Source of the DNA: Tissierellia bacterium
Lineage (GTDB): Bacteria; Bacillota; Clostridia; Tissierellales; Peptoniphilaceae
Direction of reading: 5' to 3'
DNA: 55,876 nt
NCBI GenBank assembly: GCA_012519495.1
Contig: JAAYQA010000093.1
Coordinates: 1-55,876, forward strand
The notes beneath the pieces were generated by a model. That model did no database searches. It was not told where the DNA came from and worked only from the letters and a program-made list of their open reading frames with translations. Each line of letters starts with the position of its first letter. Position 1 is the stretch's first letter. Shown here piece after piece: positions 7,921-16,263 of the stretch. A program made the translations under genes and the position numbers.

Positions 7921-8955
7921 ATGGATACATTTAAAGCGTTTCTTCACAGAAAAGACATAGAGATTTCTTTCCAGCGTTACGGTATCGAAGTGCTCGGTAT
8001 GATGGCATATGGACTTTTTGCGTCGCTTCTGGTGGGAACTATTTTAAATACCATCGGCAGCCAGTTTGGACTGAGCTTTCTGTCCGAGCAGGTTTGGCCC
8101 ATTGCCAATCAGGCCACCGGAGCCGCCATTGCCGTTGCGATAGCGTATGGCTTAAAGGCTCCGCCTTTGGTTCTGTTTGCATCGACGGTTTGCGGACTGG
8201 CCGGGTATGCTTTGGGAGGTCCTGTAGGGACACTGATCGCGACCTTGTTTGGCGTGGAAGCCGGTAAAATGATTTCCAAAGAAACCGTCATTGATATTGT
8301 CATCACACCCACCGTAACCATTTTGGTGGGAACGGTTGTCGCCGTTTGGGTGGGCCCCGGCATATCCTCCTTTCTTACCTGGATCGGACAGATGATCATG
8401 TACTTTACTACGCTGCAGCCGTTTATTATGGGTATTTTGGTATCGGTTGTCATGGGAATTATTCTGACCTTGCCGATTTCTTCGGCGGCGCTTTCTATGA
8501 TGTTGGGTCTTTCCGGTCTGGCAGGCGGTGCTGCGACCGCAGGTTGTTGTGCCAATATGGTCGGTTTTGCCGTCATTTCCTTCCGGGAAAACGGATGGGG
8601 CGGTCTGTTGGCGCAAGGATTGGGGACCAGTATGCTGCAAGTGCCGAATATTATGCGCAATTGGCGAATCTGGATCCCGGTTATTGCCGCTTCAGCCGTA
8701 ACCGGTCCGTTGTCTACCTTATTGTTCAAACTGGAGAATACCCCTCTGGGATCGGGTATGGGCACCAGCGGTTTGGTCGGTCAGCTGACAACCATCGCAC
8801 ATATGAATGAACTGGGTGCTTCCATGCCGAAGGTATACGTAGGCATCCTTTTACTGCACTTCTTATTACCGGGAGTACTATCGTTGCTCTTCGACTGGAT
8901 TCTTCGAAAAGCCGGCTGGATTAAACCGGGTGAGATGAAATTGGAAAACATTTAA
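7921..8955 (+). CDS. PTS EIIC-like membrane permease (PTS_EIIC_2 family)
   Basis: A 344-aa polytopic membrane protein with roughly ten hydrophobic segments and glycine-rich helices such as GLSGLAGGAATAGCC. It resembles the stand-alone EIIC proteins of the PTS_EIIC_2 family found in Firmicutes, which lack attached EIIA and EIIB domains; no phosphocarrier genes are nearby. Function could be uptake of a sugar or another small molecule. ATG 7921 is chosen because GGAGGT (7911-7916) precedes it; an in-frame ATG at 7909 overlaps that site. The stop shares a base with the start of the next gene. nagB two genes downstream hints at amino-sugar use, which is inference. Confidence 0.75.
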   Translation: MDTFKAFLHRKDIEISFQRYGIEVLGMMAYGLFASLLVGTILNTIGSQFGLSFLSEQVWPIANQATGAAIAVAIAYGLKAPPLVLFASTVCGLAGYALGGPVGTLIATLFGVEAGKMISKETVIDIVITPTVTILVGTVVAVWVGPGISSFLTWIGQMIMYFTTLQPFIMGILVSVVMGIILTLPISSAALSMMLGLSGLAGGAATAGCCANMVGFAVISFRENGWGGLLAQGLGTSMLQVPNIMRNWRIWIPVIAASAVTGPLSTLLFKLENTPLGSGMGTSGLVGQLTTIAHMNELGASMPKVYVGILLLHFLLPGVLSLLFDWILRKAGWIKPGEMKLENI

Positions 8956-9674
8956 TGACGAAACAAAGGATTTTTGCAATCGGCGATTTGCATCTGGATC
9001 ATACCGGTGAGAAATCAATGGAAGTGTTTGGACCGGCCTGGGCAAACTACGAAGAACGGATTTTTTCGCAATGGAAAGAGAAAATTACCGACCACGATTT
9101 GGTCCTCATCCCCGGTGACATATCCTGGGCTTTGAAACTCGAAGAAGCAGAGCCGGATCTGCGCCGGATTGATGCGCTTCCGGGAACAAAACTGCTGCTG
9201 CGGGGCAATCATGACTACTGGTGGCAGAGCCGTGCCAAAATAGAATCTCTTGCGCTGAAAAAAACGCATATCTTACAGAATGACTGCTTTGAATGGAACT
9301 ATGCCGTCATCTACGGCACCAGGGGTTGGATCTCCAAGGGAAGTACCGATTTCACCGAAATCGACGAGAAGATATACGAACGTGAATTGCAACGTTTGGC
9401 ACTTAGTTTCAAAACTCTTTCAGATCGGCCGCTTCGTATTGTCATGACGCACTATCCTCCGTATAATTACAGAGTAGAACCGAATGCGTTCTTGGAAATG
9501 ATGAAAGAAAATCAAGCCCATATTTGTGTGTACGGCCACCTGCACGGCTATGGCCATGCGCAAATCAGGGAAGGCTGCGTAGGCGGAATACAGCTGGTCT
9601 GTGTTTCTGCCGACTACAGAGGGTTTTCCCCTCAATTAATAGCGGAGGATTCCAATGAAAATTGTAATTGTTAA
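8955..9674 (+). CDS. Metallophosphoesterase
   Basis: A 239-aa calcineurin-like phosphoesterase. The metal-binding motifs appear in the expected order: GDLHLDH near residues 10-16, PGDISWA near 53-59, RGNHDYWW near 82-89, MTHYPPYN in the second half, and YGHLHGYGH near 194. It probably hydrolyses a phosphomonoester or diester in the cytoplasm; the substrate is unknown. The ATG shares one base with the upstream TAA (TAATG) and the 3' end overlaps nagB by 20 bases, so it is part of a tightly coupled operon. Confidence 0.85.
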   Translation: MTKQRIFAIGDLHLDHTGEKSMEVFGPAWANYEERIFSQWKEKITDHDLVLIPGDISWALKLEEAEPDLRRIDALPGTKLLLRGNHDYWWQSRAKIESLALKKTHILQNDCFEWNYAVIYGTRGWISKGSTDFTEIDEKIYERELQRLALSFKTLSDRPLRIVMTHYPPYNYRVEPNAFLEMMKENQAHICVYGHLHGYGHAQIREGCVGGIQLVCVSADYRGFSPQLIAEDSNENCNC

Positions 9675-10383
9675 AGACTATGACGAGATGAGCAAAGCCG
9701 CCGCGGAACTGGCGGTATCTTTGGTACAGGACAAGCCCCATGCGGTATTGTCGTTTGCAACGGGCAGCACCCCCTTGGGTATGTATGCCAAATTGGCCAG
9801 CCATCACAAGATGGGACTGGACTTCAGCGGGATTAAGGCCTTTCATTTAGATGAATATATCGGTTTGTCCCCGGATGATCCCATGAGTTATTCCTACTAT
9901 CTGGATGAGAACGTGTTTACTCCTTTGGAGATTCCCAAGGAGCATATCTTTGTTCATAATTCGGATCCCGAACAGGTAGAACAACATGCACGGGAATATG
10001 ACCGCAAGATCGAAGCCGAAGGCGGGATAGACCTGCAGGTATTGGGTATCGGCGAAAATGGCCATATTGCGTTTTTGGAGCCGGCCGACCGCTTGCCTTT
10101 GGAAACCGGATTGGTTGAACTGACCAAAGATACCATCGAAGTCAATTCCCGCTTTTTTGAAGACGAAGAACTGGTACCGCACTATGCCATGAGTCTTGGG
10201 GTTCGGACCATTTTCCGGGCAAGAAAGATCATTCTGCTGGCCAATGGGGTCAGAAAACATGACGCAATCCGCACCCTGCTCGATAACAAGCATCTGGATC
10301 CGAGAATCCCGGCTTCGTGCCTCCAACTGCATGCAGACTGCACGCTGATTGTCGATGAAGCGGCCTATACCGGACAAGAGTAA
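9655..10383 (+). CDS. nagB: Glucosamine-6-phosphate deaminase
   Basis: A 242-aa enzyme predicted to convert glucosamine 6-phosphate to fructose 6-phosphate and ammonia. Recognisable are the phosphate loop ATGSTPLGMY (35-44), the catalytic Asp66 in FHLDEYIG, and GIGENGHIAF (131-140) with the catalytic His137, followed by Glu142. Family members normally read FNEP at 140-143, whereas this one reads FLEP, and the segment after it (ADRLPLE) also departs from the usual GSS. These differences could alter the active-site lid. AGCGGAGG at 9642-9649 precedes ATG 9655. The gene overlaps the phosphoesterase upstream and the CYTH gene downstream. Confidence 0.85.
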   Translation: MKIVIVKDYDEMSKAAAELAVSLVQDKPHAVLSFATGSTPLGMYAKLASHHKMGLDFSGIKAFHLDEYIGLSPDDPMSYSYYLDENVFTPLEIPKEHIFVHNSDPEQVEQHAREYDRKIEAEGGIDLQVLGIGENGHIAFLEPADRLPLETGLVELTKDTIEVNSRFFEDEELVPHYAMSLGVRTIFRARKIILLANGVRKHDAIRTLLDNKHLDPRIPASCLQLHADCTLIVDEAAYTGQE

Positions 10384-10925
10384 TGGAAAAAGAACGGGAA
10401 GTTAAGGTTTTAGGGATCGATCTGGAAGAATTTGAAGCCCGGCTTCTGGAAAAAGGCGCCAAACTGATCCGTTTTGAAAAACAGATCAATCTGCTGTTTG
10501 ATCCGCCGGTTATGGAAGGTACGGATTCGTATTTGCGAATCCGTACCTCCCGGGACCTGAACTCCGGTGAAGAGAGCTCTGTACTCACGCTGAAAGTACA
10601 TGAGAGTGCAGAACAGGTACGTACCAATACGGAATTCACCACACCGGTCTCTGACCCTGAAACGCTGTCGGACATTCTATGGTTAAGCGGCTTGGGCAAG
10701 CCCATTCATGCCGAGAAAATCCGAAAGTCCTATTTGTTGCGCGGCGCAAGGATCGATCTGGATCGCTGGGAAGAGGCGATCTATCCGGAGCCCTATGCAG
10801 AAATAGAAGTAGACACAGAAGAAAAGCTGGATGCCATCCTCACGTGGCTTTCGATCGACAAAGCGCAGGTGTCCACAAAATCCATCCGGCAGCTGATGGC
10901 GGAAATGAAAGAGAAAGAAGCGTGA
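10383..10925 (+). CDS. CYTH-domain phosphohydrolase or cyclase
   Basis: A 180-aa CYTH protein. The defining ExExK signature is present at residues 4-8 (EREVK), and charged strands lining a triphosphate tunnel follow, such as YLRIRTSR near 50 and VLTLKVHE near 66. CYTH proteins act on triphosphates: thiamine triphosphatase, inorganic triphosphatase or class IV adenylate cyclase. The sequence alone does not separate these. The ATG uses the last base of the nagB stop (TAATG). The next gene follows after one base. Confidence 0.8.
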   Translation: MEKEREVKVLGIDLEEFEARLLEKGAKLIRFEKQINLLFDPPVMEGTDSYLRIRTSRDLNSGEESSVLTLKVHESAEQVRTNTEFTTPVSDPETLSDILWLSGLGKPIHAEKIRKSYLLRGARIDLDRWEEAIYPEPYAEIEVDTEEKLDAILTWLSIDKAQVSTKSIRQLMAEMKEKEA

Positions 10926-10926
10926 T

Positions 10927-12174
10927 ATGGGAAAACTAACAAGAGAAGAAATCAGCTGGATTCTTTATGATTGCGGTAACTCCGCGTACTCCATGGCCAT
11001 TACGACGGCATTGCTGCCGATTTACTTTGGTATGTTCCGCGGAGACGCCGGGATGGATCTGGGCTATTTTAATTCTCTGGCCAGTATTCTGGTTGCTTTA
11101 ATGAGTCCGATTCTCGGAACGATTGCCGATTACAAAGGAAAAAAGATGCGATTCTTTTTGTTTTTCTTTTTAACCGGCGTATTGTGTACGGCTGCACTTG
11201 CGGTGGTACCGTTCGGGAATTGGCAGGTTCTGGTTCTTTTGTATGTACTCACCGTAATCGGATTTTCCGGTGCCAATATCTTCTATGACGCCTTTCTGGT
11301 GGATATAACCGACACAAGCCGGATGGATTCGGTCTCTGCACAGGGTTTTGCCTATGGATATATTGCCAGCATTATCCCGTTCGGTATTTCGCTGGCTGTC
11401 ATATGGTTTGCCGGTATGGATAAAGCCTTGGGGTATCAACTGGGTTTTCTGATTACCGCCTTATGGTGGGGCCTGTTTACCATTCCCATGCTGCGACATG
11501 TACGACATCGCTATTATGTGGAACCGGTACATAATCCGGTGCGGGAATCTTTTACCCGCCTTTTGCATACTTTCCGGAACATACGCACATATAAAACAGT
11601 ATTTACCTTTCTGCTTGCGTATTTTCTCTATATCGACGGGGTAGACACCGTCATCAAAATGGTAGTTCCCTATGCAACGGCTGTAATCGGACAGGACCTG
11701 AATATGTTTGTCTTGCTCGGAATCCTTCTAATCATTCAGATTATTGCGTTTCCCTGCGCACTGCTGTACGGAAAACTCGCGTATCGCTTCGGTACGCGCG
11801 CAATGATTGTCACGGGAATTGTCACCTATATCATATCGGTTGCTTTTGCTACATTTATCTCCGGTATTGTCCATATCTTTATTCTGGGCGCCATGATCGG
11901 ATCCGCACAGGGAGGGATACAGGCGCTAAGCCGTTCGTATTATGCCTCCATCATTCCCAAAGAGAATTCCAACGAGTTTTTCGGTTTTTACAATATCTTC
12001 GGGAAATTTGCCGCCATTCTCGGGCCCTTTATTATGGCATTGGTCACCGATCTGACCGGTAATGCCCGCTTTTCTATTTTGGGCATACTGCCTATGTTTA
12101 TAGGCGGCCTGCTTCTCTTTTTAAGTCTGCCGAAGACCGGCTTGCAAAAGGCCCCTCCGGTAGAAGGACGCTAA
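10927..12174 (+). CDS. MFS transporter, UMF1/Atg22-like
   Basis: A 415-aa major facilitator with about 12 hydrophobic segments. The N-terminal WILYDCGNSAYSM and the loop DYKGKKMRF fit the UMF1 family, which is related to yeast Atg22 and implicated in amino-acid or metabolite export. ATG 10927 comes one base after the CYTH stop. The gene ends the operon, with a hairpin terminator directly downstream at 12181-12205. Substrate is unknown. Confidence 0.85.
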   Translation: MGKLTREEISWILYDCGNSAYSMAITTALLPIYFGMFRGDAGMDLGYFNSLASILVALMSPILGTIADYKGKKMRFFLFFFLTGVLCTAALAVVPFGNWQVLVLLYVLTVIGFSGANIFYDAFLVDITDTSRMDSVSAQGFAYGYIASIIPFGISLAVIWFAGMDKALGYQLGFLITALWWGLFTIPMLRHVRHRYYVEPVHNPVRESFTRLLHTFRNIRTYKTVFTFLLAYFLYIDGVDTVIKMVVPYATAVIGQDLNMFVLLGILLIIQIIAFPCALLYGKLAYRFGTRAMIVTGIVTYIISVAFATFISGIVHIFILGAMIGSAQGGIQALSRSYYASIIPKENSNEFFGFYNIFGKFAAILGPFIMALVTDLTGNARFSILGILPMFIGGLLLFLSLPKTGLQKAPPVEGR

Positions 12175-12180
12175 TACAAA

Positions 12181-12205
12181 AAAAGAGCCGTTCGGGCTCT
12201 TTTTT
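12181..12205 (+). terminator. Rho-independent terminator after the MFS gene
   Basis: AAAAGAGCC, a short GTTCG loop and GGCTCTTTTTT form an A/T-tailed hairpin starting six bases after the MFS stop. A-tract and T-tract on either side let it serve the convergent small gene at 12211-12384 too. Confidence 0.8.
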
Positions 12206-12210
12206 CGTGC

Positions 12211-12384
12211 TTACTTACGATTGTGGTCATCTACCCATTCTTTGGCATTTTCTACGGCATCATCGGTAGGAATCGCGACATTGGAGTCTTCCAGATGACA
12301 TTCTGTGCTGTCATACACTTCGGATTGGGGCTTTTTGTTGTCGGTTTCATTGCAATTTTCGCATTTGCCTTTTTTGTCTGTCAT
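12211..12384 (-). CDS. Small conserved-looking protein, DUF3787-like
   Basis: Direct minus-strand translation from ATG 12384 gives 57 codons ending in TAA at 12211, with AAGGAG six bases upstream. The N-terminus has a CENC metal-ligand-like pair and the C-terminus reads SNVAIPTDDAVENAKEWVDD. That C-terminal pattern (V-x-IP-x4-V-x2-AKEWVD) matches my memory of the short clostridial DUF3787 proteins, some named as spore surface proteins; this was not searched. The gene is convergent with the MFS gene and shares its terminator. A TATACT-like -10 lies upstream at about 12429-12434 but the -35 is weak. Confidence 0.65.
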   Translation of the reverse strand: MTDKKGKCENCNETDNKKPQSEVYDSTECHLEDSNVAIPTDDAVENAKEWVDDHNRK

Positions 12385-12502
12385 ATCTTTCTCCTTTTTC
12401 CATTTTATTTTACTTGCTTACTTACCCATAGTATATCCTATTTACAGCTGTTTTAAACACATTTTTCCATTATTTGTTATACTGAAAGCAAAAGGAGATC
12501 CT

Positions 12503-13090
12503 ATGAATCATATTGAATCCATTCTACACTTTTCCCGGCGGCTGGATGAAATGAAAACCGTATTGCGGAGAACCCGCGTTATCGCCACCGGGCAATTTGA
12601 AGACGATGCACAGCACAGCTGGCATATCTCTGCCATGGCGGTACTGCTGGCCGACTATGCCAATGAACCGGTAAATCTGGAAAAGACCATAAAAATGCTG
12701 CTCTTTCACGATGTTGTGGAGCTGGAGGCAGGCGATACCTTCTGCTACGATGTAAATGCCAATAAAGATAAGCAGGAGAGAGAAGCGATCGCGGCAAGAA
12801 ATATCTACGGCCGCTTGCCGAATGCATTAGGTGAAGAATTGCTGTCTCTTTGGGAAGAATTTGAAAGGGGCGATACTCCGGAAGCGCGTTTTGCTGCCGC
12901 GCTGGACCGTGCGCAGCCCATTTTCAATAATTATTATGGCGGCGGAGGAAGCTGGAAAGAACACGGGATCAAACATTCCCAGGTTCTGGCGAGAATCGCA
13001 CCGGTAAAAGACGGCTGTGCACCTCTGTATGATCATGTACGTAGTCTTGTGGAGGAAGGAGTACAAAAAGGATGGCTGATCGACGCGTAA
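12503..13090 (+). CDS. HD-domain 5'-deoxynucleotidase-like protein (YfbR/HDDC2 type)
   Basis: A 195-aa HD-domain protein. Metal ligands are visible as His38 in DAQHSWHIS, His69-Asp70 in LLFHDVVE, and a later Asp in AALDRAQP near 134, the arrangement seen in YfbR, which dephosphorylates deoxynucleoside 5'-monophosphates. ATG 12503 is set by AAAGGAGATCC just upstream; the open frame extends further 5' but crosses the small minus-strand gene and has no site. A TATACT-like -10 lies near 12478. Its 3' end overlaps the ATPase gene by 19 bases. Confidence 0.82.
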   Translation: MNHIESILHFSRRLDEMKTVLRRTRVIATGQFEDDAQHSWHISAMAVLLADYANEPVNLEKTIKMLLFHDVVELEAGDTFCYDVNANKDKQEREAIAARNIYGRLPNALGEELLSLWEEFERGDTPEARFAAALDRAQPIFNNYYGGGGSWKEHGIKHSQVLARIAPVKDGCAPLYDHVRSLVEEGVQKGWLIDA

Positions 13091-14247
13091 TTGTACCCGA
13101 AACCAAAGAAACCGTCTATCATTTACCCACTATTTTGCAAAACGCGACCGAACTGAAAGCCAGCGATATTCATATCGAACCGGGTCAGACATCTTTTCGC
13201 ATACGGATTCGCATCGACGGACGGATGCAGATCAGCGATGAAGGCCCGATGACAGAACATGCCCCTCTGATCAATCGACTGAAGATCCTGTGCGGCATGG
13301 ACATTACTGAAAAGAGAATCCCGCAGGATGGCGGTTTCACCGAACACTTTGACGGTCATCCGGTCGACTTCCGGGTATCGGTTGTGCCGGTTGCCGATGG
13401 GGAAAAAGCAGCGATCAGAATACTGGACGACCGGGCTATTGATCTGGATTATCAGAGCCTGGGCATCTGCAAATCCCACTGGGAAAGACTGGTGCATTTT
13501 ATCGAAGCAAAATACGGTTTGCTCGTTTTCACGGGACCGACAGGTTCAGGTAAGACAACGACCATGTATACCCTGCTCAAAAGACTGAACCGAACGCACC
13601 GGCATATCATCACATTGGAAGACCCGGTGGAATACCGGCTTGACGGCGTCAATCAGATCCGCGTCAATGAACGCGTGGGATTGACCTTTGCAAGCGGTTT
13701 GCGTGCGATCCTGCGCCAGGATCCGGAGGTGATCATGGTAGGAGAGATCCGCGACACACAAACGGCAGAGATCGCTGTGCGTGCTGCCATCACCGGGCAT
13801 TTGGTTCTTACCACGCTACATACGAATGACAGCCATGCAGCCGTAACACGCTTGATGGATATGGGCATTGAGCCGTATCTGATAGCGGCCTCTTTGTCCG
13901 GCGTATGCTCACAACGTCTGGTTCGAAAGCTCTGCAGCTGCAAAACGCCTCGCCCGGTGACGCCTGCCGAAGAAGCGTTGTTTACAGGTGCGCAGGTTGA
14001 GATCCCTTCGCAATTATATGAGAAAAACGGATGCGAGCACTGTCGCGGCGGCTTCAGCGGACGTACGGCCTTAACCGAAGTACTGCCGGTTTCCGAATCA
14101 CTCCGCGACGGAATTTTAGCGGCGGAAGCCACCAAAAAGTTAAAGACACGCACGCCGGATTTTTCTACGCTTTTACAGGACGGACTGCGCAAAGCTGCTG
14201 CCGGTGAAACGACTTTGGGAGAAATTGTAGATGCAGTACGCGAGTAA
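13072..14247 (+). CDS. Type II secretion / competence pilus assembly ATPase (ComGA/GspE-like)
   Basis: A 391-aa secretion ATPase. Walker A GPTGSGKTT lies at 155-163, the Asp box ITLEDPVEY follows, then Walker B in VIMVGEIRD and the His box HLVLTTLHTN. Four cysteines (CSC near 286 and CEHC near 324) form the zinc knuckle typical of GspE/PilB. The protein lacks the long N-terminal MshEN domain and is close to ComGA in size. It would power assembly of a competence or type IV pseudopilus. GGAGGAAGGA at 13051-13060 precedes ATG 13072. The next gene encodes the platform protein; no pilin gene follows. Confidence 0.87.
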   Translation: MADRRVIVPETKETVYHLPTILQNATELKASDIHIEPGQTSFRIRIRIDGRMQISDEGPMTEHAPLINRLKILCGMDITEKRIPQDGGFTEHFDGHPVDFRVSVVPVADGEKAAIRILDDRAIDLDYQSLGICKSHWERLVHFIEAKYGLLVFTGPTGSGKTTTMYTLLKRLNRTHRHIITLEDPVEYRLDGVNQIRVNERVGLTFASGLRAILRQDPEVIMVGEIRDTQTAEIAVRAAITGHLVLTTLHTNDSHAAVTRLMDMGIEPYLIAASLSGVCSQRLVRKLCSCKTPRPVTPAEEALFTGAQVEIPSQLYEKNGCEHCRGGFSGRTALTEVLPVSESLRDGILAAEATKKLKTRTPDFSTLLQDGLRKAAAGETTLGEIVDAVRE

Positions 14248-15310
14248 AACACAAGAGAGGAAGCAAACAAGCAAGCGATTACCGAATCGTCTGCTTATTT
14301 TGTTTCTCCGCCAGCTGTCCATGCTGCTTGCAGGTAATATCGCGCTGGATAAGGCGCTTGCAATCATCCAAGAGAGCGGTGCAGGCAAAGAGATCCAAAA
14401 GACAGCAGAAGAACTCTATGGGCACATTGCGGGCGGTGCCGCCTTATCGGAAGCCATGCTGTATACCGGACGTTTTGCCCCTCTTTTGTCCGCCATGGCG
14501 CGTACCGGAGAAGAAAGCGGAACACTGCCCCGGATCCTGACCAATTATACGAATGCGTTGGAACGGCAGGAAACGACAAAAAAGAAAATCCATCAGGCGC
14601 TGATGTATCCGGTTTTACTGACGGTTGTCAGCATTTGTGTCGTGGTTTTTTTACTGATCAATGTGATACCCTCGTTTGCCACTTTATTTTCCGATGCAGG
14701 CATGCGCCTTCCATTACCGACCCGCATACTGATCGCTTTCAGTGTCGGTGTCGGAAATATCGGACCGCTGTTTTTCCTGCTTCTGCTTGGACTGTTTCTG
14801 CTTCTTGTGCTTGCAAGTCGTACACCTGTCGGTAAAGTGCGACTGCATACCCTTAGAAGAAAAATACCGTTTTTGGGTCGTCTGGACCGGGATATCCATA
14901 CAGCCCGGCTGGCCGAACTGATGGCTCTGTTTTTTGAAAGCAATGTGGATCTCTTGCAGTTTCTGGATATTCTGGCACAAGGCACAAAAAACATTGCCGA
15001 GCGGGAGAATTTGCGCACCGTTCATGCCGGTATTCTGCATGGTATGTCGGTATCGGATGCCTTTCATTCTACCGGCTTTTATAATCCGGTATTTGTGTCC
15101 ATGCTGCGTGTAGGGGAGGAGTCCGGACAGATCAGTCAGGTAACCGCATCCATAGCGGCCTATCTGGATCTGGATGTGCAGATGCGTTTGCAGCGGGCTA
15201 CCGCACTTTTGGAGCCGGCCCTGATTTTGCTCTTGTCGTTTGTGATCGGATTTATCGTGCTGGCGATTGCCATGCCGATGTTTAATATGGTGAACTTGTA
15301 CGACCTATAA
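14231..15310 (+). CDS. Type II secretion / competence platform protein (ComGB/GspF-like)
   Basis: A 359-aa inner-membrane platform protein with two GspF repeats (about 25-150 and 230-355), each carrying the helical GEESG-type motif (ARTGEESGTLP and LRVGEESGQIS). Three hydrophobic membrane segments lie near 120-145, 175-195 and 325-350. It starts inside the 3' end of the ATPase gene (17-base overlap) and would couple that ATPase to pilin assembly. Immediately downstream is the rpsB promoter, so the remaining pilus genes (pilins, prepilin peptidase) must be elsewhere if the system works. Confidence 0.87.
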   Translation: MQYASKTQERKQTSKRLPNRLLILFLRQLSMLLAGNIALDKALAIIQESGAGKEIQKTAEELYGHIAGGAALSEAMLYTGRFAPLLSAMARTGEESGTLPRILTNYTNALERQETTKKKIHQALMYPVLLTVVSICVVVFLLINVIPSFATLFSDAGMRLPLPTRILIAFSVGVGNIGPLFFLLLLGLFLLLVLASRTPVGKVRLHTLRRKIPFLGRLDRDIHTARLAELMALFFESNVDLLQFLDILAQGTKNIAERENLRTVHAGILHGMSVSDAFHSTGFYNPVFVSMLRVGEESGQISQVTASIAAYLDLDVQMRLQRATALLEPALILLLSFVIGFIVLAIAMPMFNMVNLYDL

Positions 15311-15325
15311 TACGGATGGCAGGAA

Positions 15326-15354
15326 TTGAAAAGCCGTATGCCGTATGCTATACT
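15326..15354 (+). promoter_or_regulatory. Promoter of the rpsB-tsf operon
   Basis: TTGAAA at 15326-15331, a 17-base spacer and TATACT at 15349-15354. Transcription would start near 15361, leaving a leader of about 97 bases before rpsB. Confidence 0.75.
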
Positions 15355-15360
15355 TATAGA

Positions 15361-15457
15361 GTTGAAAACACACATGCGGTCTTCCCCTGGGGCTGTGCGC
15401 GAAAGCGTCTTCAGGTGCAGACAACCGCATGGAGGAAAAACAAACAGGAGGAACAAA
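15361..15457 (+). promoter_or_regulatory. Structured 5' leader of rpsB, candidate S2 autoregulation site
   Basis: The leader can close on a stem between CATGCGG (about 15373-15379) and CCGCATG (about 15425-15431). Inside lie a CCCCTGGGG element and a GCGCGAAAGCG hairpin with a GNRA-type loop. Ribosomal protein operons are often repressed by one of their products, and S2 is the first protein here. The structure is drawn by eye; the autoregulation is inference. Confidence 0.4.
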
Positions 15458-16252
15458 ATGGCAGTTATTTCTATGAAAAGCCTGCTGGAAGCAGGCGTCC
15501 ACTTCGGTCACCAGACAAGACGCTGGAATCCGAAAATGAAGCGGTATATATTTACTGAACGCAACGGTATCTATATTATCGACTTGCAAAAAACCGTACA
15601 AAAAGTAGAAGAAGCGTACAACTATGTGCGCGATTTAGTTGGTGAAGGCGGCGAGATTTTATTTGTCGGCACCAAGAAACAAGCGCAGGAAGCCATTGAA
15701 CTGCAGGCCAAACGATGCGGCATGCACTATGTGAATCAGCGCTGGCTCGGCGGTATGCTGACGAACTTTGAAACGATCCGTAAACGCGTGGATCGACTGT
15801 TCGAATTGGAAGCCATGGAAGAAGAAGGCTTGTTTGACGTACTGCCCAAAAAAGAAGTCATTCAGCTTCGTCATGAAGCAGATCGCCTGGAGAAATTCCT
15901 CGGCGGTATTAAGAATATGAAACGCCTGCCCAATGCCATTTATGTGGTGGATCCGAAGAAAGAAAAAATCGCGGTCAATGAAGCTCGTATTTTAGGCATT
16001 CCCGTCATCGGAATTATCGACACGAACTGTGATCCCGATGAAATTGACTATCCGATTCCCGGCAATGACGATGCAATCCGTTCGGTGAAGCTGTTAACCG
16101 AGACGATGGCCAATGCTGTAATTGAAGCCAATCAGGGAATGGAAGAAGAAGTAACGCCGCAAGAAAGTCAGGAACCCGGCGCAGAAGCAGCCGTTGATGA
16201 AACCGATAGCGCAGCGGAAACAGAAGAAGCCGCTGTTAATGAAGCAGAATAA
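15458..16252 (+). CDS. rpsB: 30S ribosomal protein S2
   Basis: A 264-aa S2 protein. The start [19 protein letters not shown] and the block [11 protein letters not shown] are diagnostic, as is [20 protein letters not shown] later. It binds the 30S head-body junction. The last 30 or so residues form an acidic Glu/Ala-rich tail beyond the usual end. ATG 15458 follows AGGAGG at 15447-15452; the longer open frame crosses the promoter. tsf starts 11 bases after the stop. Confidence 0.97.
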   Translation: MAVISMKSLLEAGVHFGHQTRRWNPKMKRYIFTERNGIYIIDLQKTVQKVEEAYNYVRDLVGEGGEILFVGTKKQAQEAIELQAKRCGMHYVNQRWLGGMLTNFETIRKRVDRLFELEAMEEEGLFDVLPKKEVIQLRHEADRLEKFLGGIKNMKRLPNAIYVVDPKKEKIAVNEARILGIPVIGIIDTNCDPDEIDYPIPGNDDAIRSVKLLTETMANAVIEANQGMEEEVTPQESQEPGAEAAVDETDSAAETEEAAVNEAE

Positions 16253-16263
16253 GGAGGCTCTCG

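Noticed and set aside
8109..8765. 218-aa open frame on the minus strand under the EIIC gene
   Set aside because: It is antisense to a gene with clear membrane-protein composition, has no ribosome site, and its proline/threonine-rich product looks like the mirror of hydrophobic codons.
12223..12456. Plus-strand hydrophobic 77-aa frame (and the 5' extension of the HD gene from 12305)
   Set aside because: Both are shadows of the 57-aa minus-strand gene; the HD gene start at 12503 has a strong ribosome site.
15374..15431. rpsB leader as a terminator/attenuator
   Set aside because: No T tract follows the stem; it is described as a structured leader instead.
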